From: JBJYIN01 sp046237015
GTDB taxonomy: Bacteria; Pseudomonadota; Gammaproteobacteria; Enterobacterales; Enterobacteriaceae
Direction: 5' to 3'
Length of the DNA stretch: 64,000 bases
NCBI RefSeq assembly: GCF_046237015.1
Contig: NZ_JBJYIN010000009.1
Span: 124,001-188,000 of the forward strand
Below are positions 53,777 through 62,010 of the stretch, piece by piece (the first letter of the stretch is position 1; every line of letters starts with the position of its first letter). Below the pieces are notes generated by a model. It made no database searches. It was not told the origin of the DNA and saw nothing but the letters and a program-made list of their open reading frames with translations. Position numbers and translations under genes: made by a program.

Positions 53777-55354
53777 TTAATTAATTCTTAGTACGTCGTC
53801 CTGACGAACTTTGAAGAAACGCACCGCATCCCGCAATTGTTCACCCTGTTCGGTCATGGACTGTGCGGCAGTCGCGGATTGTTCGACCAGCGCGGCGTTT
53901 TGCTGGGTGACCTGATCCATCTGTTCGACGGCAACACTGATCTCTTTGATACCGATATGTTGTTCATCTGATGCCTGAGAAATCTCTGCCACGATATCCG
54001 TGACTTTGCGTACCGATTCGACGATTTCAGCCATCGCTTTGCTCGCGCTGTCTGCTCGCTGTGAGCCATCGGTAATTTTATCGACGGTACCTTCAATCAG
54101 CACTTTGATTTCTTTAGCCGCATCGGCGCTTTTCTGTGCCAGCGTACGCACTTCTCCGGCGACCACCGCAAAGCCTTTGCCTTCGCTTCCTGCTCGGGCC
54201 GCTTCGACGGCGGCGTTCAGGGCCAGAATATTGGTCTGGAACGCAATGCCTTCAATGACGGAAATAATGTTGACTATTTTCTGTGAACTGTCGGAAATTT
54301 CATTCATGCGTTTCAGCATGTCATCCACAATCGCGCCACCCTGAGAGGCAGTTTTTGAGGTTTGCTGCGCTAATTCGCTCGCTTCTTTGGCGTTATCCGC
54401 ATTTTGCCTAACGGTATGTGTCAGCTGTTGCATATTGGCGGAAGCCTGAATCAGCGATGCCGCCTGTTCTTCGGTGCGTTGTGACAGGTCACTATTGCCT
54501 TGAGCAATCTCGTTTGACGCCAGCGTGATGGATTCGCTGCCACGCATGATGGTATGAATGGTATTCATCAACTGCTGGTTGGTATGGCTGATCGTGGCAA
54601 GGAGGCTGCTATCGTCTCCCTGACGCAGTTTGATCTCTGTTGTGAGATTCCCCTGAGCAATTTCGTTCATGATCTCCGTTGCGTAATTGGGTTCTCCCCC
54701 TAATTGTCGAGAGATATTACGGGCGATAATAGTGGCGATAACTCCTGTTGCGAGCAGTGCCAGCAGTAATAACCCCCAGACATAGTATTGTGAATTCCGG
54801 TAAGTGGCATCGGCATTTTCGACGATGCCTCTTGCCGTAGTGATTTCCATCTCGCCCAGTTTCGCCAAATCCTTCATCAATTGACTGCGATATTGAGAAG
54901 AAACTGCACCGCTGATTCTACTGGCTTCGGCGAGATCGCCGCGATTAACGGCATCAATCACGTTGACGTTGACCGCATTGAAGTTTTTAAAGTTTTCGCC
55001 GATTTGTTGCACGAGTGCTTTTTTGTCTTCCCCACTGACAATTATCTGATAGTTTTTAAATGCATTGAGGAAAATATCGGCATTTTGTAATAGTTCAACC
55101 CGATGACCTTCACGTTCTTCGGGCGTTTTTGAGTCGATGTACTGTATTTGTTGTAGCCGTGCTTCTGACATGACGCCGCGCATGACCAGGCTATAACGTA
55201 CTCCTGGCAGACTGTTGCTGCTTAAATCATCAATACGAGAATTATTTATACTAAGCTGTAATAGCGAGACGATGCCCAATAACAGCATCATGACGATCAA
55301 AATTGAAAACCCAAGTAGTAGCTTGGCGAATACAGTTAATTGAGAGAATTTCAT
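53777..55354 (-). CDS. methyl-accepting chemotaxis protein (4HB-type)
   Basis: The 525-residue protein starts MKFSQLTVFAKLLLGFSILI (membrane segment), has a four-helix-bundle ligand domain (about 30-185), a second membrane segment (VWGLLLLALLATGVIATII), HAMP, and the signalling domain with GIAFQTNILALNAAVEAARAG at the tip. ATG 55354 is chosen because it matches MCP N termini; ATG 55387 is possible and neither has a strong Shine-Dalgarno. No C-terminal pentapeptide is present. Confidence 0.92.
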   Translation of the reverse strand: MKFSQLTVFAKLLLGFSILIVMMLLLGIVSLLQLSINNSRIDDLSSNSLPGVRYSLVMRGVMSEARLQQIQYIDSKTPEEREGHRVELLQNADIFLNAFKNYQIIVSGEDKKALVQQIGENFKNFNAVNVNVIDAVNRGDLAEASRISGAVSSQYRSQLMKDLAKLGEMEITTARGIVENADATYRNSQYYVWGLLLLALLATGVIATIIARNISRQLGGEPNYATEIMNEIAQGNLTTEIKLRQGDDSSLLATISHTNQQLMNTIHTIMRGSESITLASNEIAQGNSDLSQRTEEQAASLIQASANMQQLTHTVRQNADNAKEASELAQQTSKTASQGGAIVDDMLKRMNEISDSSQKIVNIISVIEGIAFQTNILALNAAVEAARAGSEGKGFAVVAGEVRTLAQKSADAAKEIKVLIEGTVDKITDGSQRADSASKAMAEIVESVRKVTDIVAEISQASDEQHIGIKEISVAVEQMDQVTQQNAALVEQSATAAQSMTEQGEQLRDAVRFFKVRQDDVLRIN

Positions 55355-55712
55355 AACGGTAGTTAGATCGAAGAGAAGTGGTTTCATTGGTAACGGCAGG
55401 GAGAACCATAACTTTATAATCGGTAAGTTGTTAATCCATATTATTCCTGTAAATAATACTTAATTGTCATATTTTTGCTTTTATAAAGATAAAGTTCTGT
55501 TTTTTATGGATAACATGATTGCTAATAATATCAGTTGGTGACTTTTTATCTTATTCCATACCTTGTGTGTTATTTGTTCATTAGTAATGAATAGGTTAAT
55601 AAAGATGGAGTGTAAATAATAAAATAAATAACGGTTATGACTAATGATATTAATCATAACCGATGCTGACTGAAATTAATCACGAAAGGGTGATGACATT
55701 GAAATGATATTG
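55355..55712. other. intergenic region between chemoreceptor and rhaM
   Basis: About 350 AT-rich bp. Contains the terminator at 55632-55662 and presumably the chemoreceptor promoter. No gene seen. Confidence 0.55.
55632..55662 (-). terminator. terminator of the rhaBADM operon
   Basis: CGGTTATGA and TCATAACCG form a perfect 9-bp stem with further pairing inside. On the minus strand it is followed by T-rich DNA (AAATAAAATAAATAA on the plus strand). It lies 51 bp past rhaM. Confidence 0.75.
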
Positions 55713-56027
55713 TCAGTCCAGATAAAACACGGGCTGTAATTCTTCACTCACTGGACTGTTATCTGGATTGGCTGGCATCACTTCTGTCATGTGTTTCCAC
55801 CAGCGCTGACAGATTTCCGTTTGTGCTACCGCGTTCCAGCGTGCTTCGGATTCTATTTCAACATAGGCAAATAACAGGTTGCGCTGTTTATCCAGAAAAA
55901 TACTGTAGTGGTGAGCCCCGTGTGCTTTCAGGACATCGGCCAGTTCTGGCCAAATAGGGTTATGTCGATGCTCATATTCAGCATGGCATTCAGGGAAAAC
56001 AGACATCACAAAGGCTTTACGTAGCAT
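55713..56027 (-). CDS. rhaM: L-rhamnose mutarotase
   Basis: The 104-residue protein has the E. coli RhaM length and core (EYEHRHNPIWPELADVLKAHGAHHYSIFLD; WWKHMTEVM). It interconverts alpha- and beta-L-rhamnose anomers. It ends the rhaBADM operon, 82 bp after rhaD. Confidence 0.96.
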   Translation of the reverse strand: MLRKAFVMSVFPECHAEYEHRHNPIWPELADVLKAHGAHHYSIFLDKQRNLLFAYVEIESEARWNAVAQTEICQRWWKHMTEVMPANPDNSPVSEELQPVFYLD

Positions 56028-56109
56028 GGTTGCCCTCCAGCAATCGATCAGATACTGGCGTCATGGAGAGAAATCCATGACGCCATTTCACCCAGTGGGT
56101 CGGGGCAGG

Positions 56110-56934
56110 CTAGATGTTTAACGCGGCTGCCAGCGGCGTGACGCCAAATCGCTTACCTAAGGCAATCAATTCTTCGGTCGAAATAGTTTGTTTCTTGCCG
56201 CCCATCGATCGGACTTTTACCATCACTTCTGCTGACTTCTCAGCGGTATCGATCAAGCCGAATGTTTCATCGAGCGTTGGGCCACTGCCGAAAATACCGT
56301 GGAACGGCCAGAGCACCAGCGAATGGCGTTGCATTTGCTCTGATGTTGCATCGCCGATAGCATCCGTACCTGGCACCATCCATGGAACAATCCCGACACC
56401 ATCTGGGAACACAACCAGACATTCGGTGCTGCCTTCCCACAATTCACGGGTAAAGGCGGCGGTGTTCAGTTCCAGCACATAGCTAAGTGCAATCAGGTTC
56501 GTGGCGTGACAATGCATAATAATGCGGTCACGCCCGTTTGTGACCTTCATGCGTACAATGTGCGATTGAAAGTGAGAAGCCAGTTCTGATGTTGGCAACC
56601 CTCCGTTCGCCAGTCCCCAGAAGATACGATAGCCTTTACCATCGTGATCAACTTGTAGCACGACCAGTGAGTCTGCGGGATCTAACTGGACGTTACGGAA
56701 AAATTTGCCCGAGCCAGTAACGATGAACCAATGTCCAGCCAGTTCAGGCATGGCCTGACTTAACGTTTCATGGCGGGGCTGCGGATAAAATTCACTTTCG
56801 TAGGGCGTCACATCCTCTGACGTCAGACGCAGGCTGACGTTGCCGCCGTTACGCTCATCCCAGCCTTTGAGCCACATGTCGCTGGTGGCTTTAATCATGC
56901 CCTGTACGAACCAGGAAGAAAGAATTGCTTGCAT
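56110..56934 (-). CDS. rhaD: rhamnulose-1-phosphate aldolase
   Basis: The 274-residue class II aldolase (E. coli length) cleaves L-rhamnulose-1-phosphate to dihydroxyacetone phosphate and L-lactaldehyde. It has the zinc-binding MHCHATN segment (around residue 143) and WDERNGGNVSLRL. The frame is open further upstream (57018), but ATG 56934 is the family start and lies 4 bp after the rhaA stop. Confidence 0.97.
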   Translation of the reverse strand: MQAILSSWFVQGMIKATSDMWLKGWDERNGGNVSLRLTSEDVTPYESEFYPQPRHETLSQAMPELAGHWFIVTGSGKFFRNVQLDPADSLVVLQVDHDGKGYRIFWGLANGGLPTSELASHFQSHIVRMKVTNGRDRIIMHCHATNLIALSYVLELNTAAFTRELWEGSTECLVVFPDGVGIVPWMVPGTDAIGDATSEQMQRHSLVLWPFHGIFGSGPTLDETFGLIDTAEKSAEVMVKVRSMGGKKQTISTEELIALGKRFGVTPLAAALNI

Positions 56935-56938
56935 AGTC

Positions 56939-58201
56939 TTACCCTTGACGTTGAGTGAGGATGGTTTTTTCATACTGACGAACATGTTGCAGCCATTCGC
57001 TGCCCGGTGTGACGTCATGGCGCTGGCAGTAGTGTTCCCAGACGGCCTGCCACGGCAGGGATTTTTGTTCTTCTAACAGTGCCAGACGAGCGGTGTAATC
57101 CCCGCTTTGTTCTAATTTGCGTAGGGCCTCAGTGGGTTCCAGCAGGGCGCGCAAAAGCGCTTTCTTCATGTTGCGGGTGCCGATGACCCAGGCGGCAATG
57201 CGATTGATGGATGCATCAAAGAAATCGAGACCGATGTGCACACGATCAAGCAGTTTATGACGAATGATCTCATGGGCAATTGCCTGCGTTTCATCATCCA
57301 ACAGAACAACGTGATCGCTGTCCCAGCGTACCGGACGGCTGACGTGCAGTAACAGACGCGGAACGTACAGGATGGCGCTGGATATTTTGTCGGAAATGAC
57401 TTCGGTTGGATGGAAATGGCCTGCATCTAAACAGAGTGCGGTCTTGCGGCTGCTGGCATAGCCGAGGCAGAATTCGCTGGAGCCGACAGTAAAGCTTTCT
57501 GCGCCGATCCCGAACAGTTTACTTTCCACCGCATCGATATGGTGCGCCTGATCGAGTGGCTCGGCGATGACCTCGTCTAACGCGCTGAGCAGTCGCTGGC
57601 GGAAGGCCAGACGATCGATCGTCAGATCTTTCATGCCATCCGGCACCCAAATATTCATGACGGAAGGTGTGCCGAGTTCGCGGCCAAAGTAGGCAGAAAT
57701 ACGGCGGCTGGCCTGACAATGTTCAATCCAGAACTGGCGGATGCTGTCATCGGGATGCGATAGCGTAAAACCATCGCTGCTCAAAGGGTGAGAGAAGCAG
57801 GTTGGGTTGAAATCCAACCCTAACTGATGACGTTTGGCCCATGCGACCCAGTGACTGAAATGCTTGGGCTCAATTTCGTTACGGGCAACCGGTTGATCGG
57901 ATTCAAGATAAATCGCGTGCAAGTTTAACCGTTTGGGGCCTGGAATAAGCGAAAACGCCTGTTCCAGATCGGCTCGTAGCTCAACGGCGCTGCGTGCTTT
58001 TCCGGGGTAATTCCCCGTCGCCTGAATACCGCCGGTTAATGCGCTGCCTGTGTTTTCAAAACCGGCAACATCATCGCCTTGCCAGCAGTGCATAGAGACG
58101 GGAATGGTATCTAACTGCGCCAGTGCGGCATCGACATCAACGTCTATGCTGGCGTAACGATCCTTTGCCAGACGCCAGGCAGTTTCAATAGTGTTATTCA
58201 T
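56939..58201 (-). CDS. rhaA: L-rhamnose isomerase
   Basis: The 420-residue enzyme converts L-rhamnose to L-rhamnulose in a metal-dependent TIM barrel. GDDVAGFE, LDFNPTCFSHPLSSDGFTLSHPD, and CLDAGHFHPTE are typical RhaA active-site segments. It overlaps rhaB by 4 bp (ATGA). Confidence 0.97.
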   Translation of the reverse strand: MNNTIETAWRLAKDRYASIDVDVDAALAQLDTIPVSMHCWQGDDVAGFENTGSALTGGIQATGNYPGKARSAVELRADLEQAFSLIPGPKRLNLHAIYLESDQPVARNEIEPKHFSHWVAWAKRHQLGLDFNPTCFSHPLSSDGFTLSHPDDSIRQFWIEHCQASRRISAYFGRELGTPSVMNIWVPDGMKDLTIDRLAFRQRLLSALDEVIAEPLDQAHHIDAVESKLFGIGAESFTVGSSEFCLGYASSRKTALCLDAGHFHPTEVISDKISSAILYVPRLLLHVSRPVRWDSDHVVLLDDETQAIAHEIIRHKLLDRVHIGLDFFDASINRIAAWVIGTRNMKKALLRALLEPTEALRKLEQSGDYTARLALLEEQKSLPWQAVWEHYCQRHDVTPGSEWLQHVRQYEKTILTQRQG

Positions 58202-59673
58202 ACGGTGGTTTCCTCTTTTTTATCATGGCAAAGGGCTTCAAAACGACGCCAATGCCTGGCGAAATCAGTATCCTCACGCGGGGTGTAGCGATGCAGAGGA
58301 AAGTTATGGGTGAGTAGGTGGCGAAATTCATTCAGATCGGCAACGGCATCGAGCGCCATTAATTGACAACCGATATTGCCGAGAGTGGAGGCTTCTACCG
58401 GTCCGGCGAAGACGGGAATCTGACACGTATCGGCGCACAACTGATTAAGCAACTCATTCTGGCAACCGCCGCCAACAATATGTAATTGACGTAACGGTGC
58501 CTGGCGCAGTTCGCCTAATTCCTGAATTGCCTGCCGATACAGCATGGCGAGGCTATCAAAAATACAGCGAGCCAGTTCGGCATCTCCCTGTGGCACAGGT
58601 TGCTGATGTTCGGTACAAAACGTTCTGATGGCGTCACACATGGACGGCGGGTTAATAAAACGCTCGTCGTTCGGGTTGATCAGGCTGACATAGGCCGGTA
58701 GATGTGACGCCTCCTGAATCAGAGCGTTGAGATCCTGAATTTGACGTTCCTGACAGAGACGTTGCAGTAACCACATGCCCATGATGTTTTTGAGTACGCG
58801 ATACGTGCCGTTGATCCCACATTCATTGGTGATGTTGGCGGCTAATGCCTGCGCGTTGTGGCAGGGCGTATCGCTTTCAATACCGATCAACGACCAGGTA
58901 CCGGAACTGAGATAAGCGCTGTCTTTGTTCTGTAGTGGGGCCGCGACGACGGCGCAGGCCGTATCATGGGTGGCTACTGCAATCACTGGGATTTGCCGTC
59001 CGCTCGGTGCTGACCATTTGCCGATGTGGTGACCGGGCTGTACCGGCTGGCTCAACAAACGTTTGGGGAAACCAAGATACTTCAGCAGTGCGTCGTCCCA
59101 TGTTTTGTCCGTCAGGCTGAGCAACTGTGTCGTGCTGGCATTGGTGTATTCACAGCTCACCTTGCCTGTCAGGCGATAATGAAAATAATCTGGGATCAGT
59201 AACAGATGTTCTGCTTTTGTCAGGTATTCAGGATGTTGATCGCACAACGCCTTGAGTTGGTACAGCGTATTAAAAGGAAGGAATTGAATACCGGTGCGCT
59301 GATAAATATTTTCACGGCCTAGCTCATCGGTGACCGTGGACATCAGACCATCGGTACGGTGGTCTCGATAAGAGTAGGGCAAACCGACACATTCACCGGC
59401 TTTGTCCAGTAGCACATAATCCACTCCCCAACTGTCAATCCCTATGCTGTCAGGATGAATCCCCATGCCGTCTATTTGGTGTAAGCCAGTGAGAATCGCC
59501 TGCTCCAGCGCTTGCAGGTCCCATACATGATGGCCATTTTCAGCAATGAGATGATTGCGAAAGCGGTGAATTTCTTTCAGTGCCAGATGCTGTGTGGTTG
59601 TTTGTAGCGTCGCTAACATGACTCGGCCGCTGGACGCGCCAAGATCTACCGCCACAATATTCTTCACAGCCAT
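58198..59673 (-). CDS. rhaB: rhamnulokinase
   Basis: The 491-residue FGGY kinase phosphorylates L-rhamnulose. It begins VAVDLGASSGRVMLA, and has HDTACAVVAAP and GGGCQNELLNQLCADT. The ATG at 59673 with GAGGA 6-7 nt upstream is preferred over ATG 59679. It is the first gene of rhaBADM, divergent from rhaS. Confidence 0.96.
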   Translation of the reverse strand: MAVKNIVAVDLGASSGRVMLATLQTTTQHLALKEIHRFRNHLIAENGHHVWDLQALEQAILTGLHQIDGMGIHPDSIGIDSWGVDYVLLDKAGECVGLPYSYRDHRTDGLMSTVTDELGRENIYQRTGIQFLPFNTLYQLKALCDQHPEYLTKAEHLLLIPDYFHYRLTGKVSCEYTNASTTQLLSLTDKTWDDALLKYLGFPKRLLSQPVQPGHHIGKWSAPSGRQIPVIAVATHDTACAVVAAPLQNKDSAYLSSGTWSLIGIESDTPCHNAQALAANITNECGINGTYRVLKNIMGMWLLQRLCQERQIQDLNALIQEASHLPAYVSLINPNDERFINPPSMCDAIRTFCTEHQQPVPQGDAELARCIFDSLAMLYRQAIQELGELRQAPLRQLHIVGGGCQNELLNQLCADTCQIPVFAGPVEASTLGNIGCQLMALDAVADLNEFRHLLTHNFPLHRYTPREDTDFARHWRRFEALCHDKKEETTV

Positions 59674-60070
59674 AGCCATTCCTCTTTACCTGTTTGATGG
59701 GAAGCAGTGTAAGGATTCATGGTCATCATCACCTTCCGGTGAGTGCCACGTAGGATGAGCGGTTGGCAAAATAGTCAAGCTGACTGTGAAATGGTTCACA
59801 GTTGTGACGTTTCTCTGCGGGATTTACGAAATTTTTACGATGAGTTAGGGGGCTGAACGGGATGTGATCCTATCCACATTTCAGCAAATTGGTCGGTAGA
59901 TCTTGAAAAAATGACATCACAACGCCGCCGTCAATGACGGTATTTAAAGGCTGTTTGGCACGCTTCCCGCTACCCTTTCATATAGACGCTAATTTCACTG
60001 ATGGTCAGTACGTGCTGGCGACAAATGACAAAGAGGCCGCTCCGCGAGCGAGCTAAGTGGAGAATCAAAA
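59674..60070. promoter_or_regulatory. divergent rhaB-rhaS control region
   Basis: The 397 bp hold the promoters of rhaBADM and rhaSR. A perfect CRP site is at 59785-59800. Between it and rhaB, the minus strand contains CTCACCGGAAGG, similar to an E. coli RhaS half-site (GTAACGAGAAGG), at lower confidence. A CCGTCA-A-TGACGG inverted repeat (59928-59940) lies toward rhaS and might be part of a RhaR site. Confidence 0.6.
59785..59800. promoter_or_regulatory. CRP site
   Basis: TGTGAAATGGTTCACA is a perfect TGTGA-N6-TCACA, centred about 120 bp upstream of the rhaB start codon, as expected for catabolite control of rhamnose genes. Confidence 0.85.
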
Positions 60071-60907
60071 ATGACGTTACTTCGTGGTGATGACTTCTTT
60101 GCTTCACGGGCAGTGACGGTGGCTGTAGAGCCCCGAACGCCTCAGGTGGCTTTCCCCGAGCATTATCATGATTTCTGGGAAATTGTGTTGGTGGAACAAG
60201 GCTCGGGCGTGCATGTTTTTAACGATCAGCCTTATGCCTTGAGCAGTGGTACGGTGTTTTTTGTGCGGGATAATGACAGGCATCTGTTTGAAAATGTGGA
60301 AGGACTCTGTCTGACCAACGTCCTTTATCGTTCACCACGCGGTTTTCGTTTTCTTTCCGATATTGCGTCCTTTTTGCCTTACGGGCCCGATGGCGAATGG
60401 CAAGGGCAATGGCAGGTCAATACGGTGGGCATGCAGCAACTCAAGCAAAGCCTTGGTAAGCTGGCTGAACTTGCTCAGAGCGCTCAGCCGGAAGATATCG
60501 CCGCCAGCGAAAGCCTGTTTTTGCAAATCCTGGTGCTTCTTCGTCAGCGCTGTTTCCAAACGCAAGGGGGAGATTGCCAACGTCAGGGGATACAGTCGCT
60601 GTTAGGCTGGTTACAGAACAACTACAGCGAAGATATCAACTGGGGGGAATTGGCCGAACGGTTCGCCTTACCGCTTAGAACGCTGCATCGCCAACTGAAA
60701 CAACACACTGGAATGACACCACAACGCTATCTGAATCGGTTAAGATTACTGGAGGCCCGTCGGCGCTTGCAGCAAAGTGATGATTCCATTACTACGATTG
60801 CACATGCGTGTGGATTCAGTGACAGCAACCATTTTTCGACGCAATTCCGTAAGGAATTTTCTCTGGCCCCTAAATCGCTACGTCATCAGGCGTACCATGA
60901 GGAATAG
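60071..60907 (+). CDS. rhaS: L-rhamnose operon activator RhaS
   Basis: The 278-residue AraC/XylS protein (E. coli length) has an N-terminal cupin sugar-binding domain (PEHYHDFWEIVLVEQGSG) and a C-terminal double HTH (LAERFALPLRTLHRQLKQ then IAHACGFSDSNHFSTQF). It activates rhaBAD in the presence of L-rhamnose. It is followed 21 bp later by rhaR. Confidence 0.96.
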   Translation: MTLLRGDDFFASRAVTVAVEPRTPQVAFPEHYHDFWEIVLVEQGSGVHVFNDQPYALSSGTVFFVRDNDRHLFENVEGLCLTNVLYRSPRGFRFLSDIASFLPYGPDGEWQGQWQVNTVGMQQLKQSLGKLAELAQSAQPEDIAASESLFLQILVLLRQRCFQTQGGDCQRQGIQSLLGWLQNNYSEDINWGELAERFALPLRTLHRQLKQHTGMTPQRYLNRLRLLEARRRLQQSDDSITTIAHACGFSDSNHFSTQFRKEFSLAPKSLRHQAYHEE

Positions 60908-60928
60908 TTGAGCGCAGGCAGGTGAGGG

Positions 60929-61783
60929 ATGGTAAACAGTAGACGGGGTTTGAAACTACAGACTGAAGACTATTTCCTTACCGATAAAAATAGCGTCATG
61001 GTTGCCGAACGGCATCCACAGCCAGTATTCCCGCTGCATCACCACGATTTTGATGAATTGGTGATCGTCTGGCGCGGGAATGGTCTGCATTTCTGGAATG
61101 ACGTGCCTTATCGCATTACGCGTGGTGACATGTTTTATGTCTCGGCAAGCGATCGGCACAGCTACGAATCCGTCCACGATCTGGAATTGGATAACATTAT
61201 GTATATCCGCGATCGACTGTCGCTCTCGGCGGACTGGGGCGCGCTGTTGCCTGGCGGGGACACGCCACACAGTGAGCGTTACTGGTGTCTGGGCTCGCAG
61301 GGGATGGACACCATTCGTGACCGGGTTGATGCGTTGGCGCGAGAGAGCATGAAATCAGATCTGCTGTCGTTGCAACTGAGCGAGGTGCTACTGTTGCAAA
61401 TTGCGCTGCTGGCGATGCGTTATCGTCATTTGCCGAATAACCCTCAATTGGCGGATGCCCATCAGTTGGACTTATTGATGAACGCGTTGCGTGCCAGTAT
61501 CGCCAGCCCTTTTCGTTTTGATGTTTTTTGTGAACAGAATGGATTTAGCGCACGTGGCCTGAGAGCGCGATTTAAAGAGCAAACGGGTATGAGCGTGCTG
61601 CAATATTTGCGTCAACTACGGCTATGCAAAGCGATGGAACTGTTGCGCTACAATCAGCAAACTATTGGGGAAATTGCGGCACAGTGCGGTTTTGATGACA
61701 GCAACTATTTTTCCGTGGTATTTCATCAGGCATTTGGTGTTTCTCCCAGCGCTTATCGTCAACGTTTTCAAAATGCGGGTTAG
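60929..61783 (+). CDS. rhaR: L-rhamnose regulator RhaR
   Basis: The 284-residue AraC-type protein has a cupin domain (FPLHHHDFDELVIVWRGNG) and C-terminal HTH segments (FSARGLRARFKEQTGMSVLQ and IAAQCGFDDSNYFSVVF). It activates rhaSR transcription in response to rhamnose. It lies 21 bp after rhaS. The neighbour downstream is a PTS-type regulator, not rhaT. Confidence 0.95.
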   Translation: MVNSRRGLKLQTEDYFLTDKNSVMVAERHPQPVFPLHHHDFDELVIVWRGNGLHFWNDVPYRITRGDMFYVSASDRHSYESVHDLELDNIMYIRDRLSLSADWGALLPGGDTPHSERYWCLGSQGMDTIRDRVDALARESMKSDLLSLQLSEVLLLQIALLAMRYRHLPNNPQLADAHQLDLLMNALRASIASPFRFDVFCEQNGFSARGLRARFKEQTGMSVLQYLRQLRLCKAMELLRYNQQTIGEIAAQCGFDDSNYFSVVFHQAFGVSPSAYRQRFQNAG

Positions 61784-62010
61784 CCGCCCCGTTTGTCTTC
61801 GTTGTAGCAAGTCACCTGCGTAAATGCGTTCAATTTTTCTGATTTCTCAGTACGTACTCTATGAATGGGGCGTGCTGATATCCCGCTCCGATTGCTTATC
61901 CACAGGCGATGATTATCGTCTGCAAATAGATTCTTCCCCGTGAACCTCTGTTTTGCGTGGCAGAATAGTGTATGTTCTGAACAATCATTTAATTCTTAAG
62001 CGGTAGTGCG

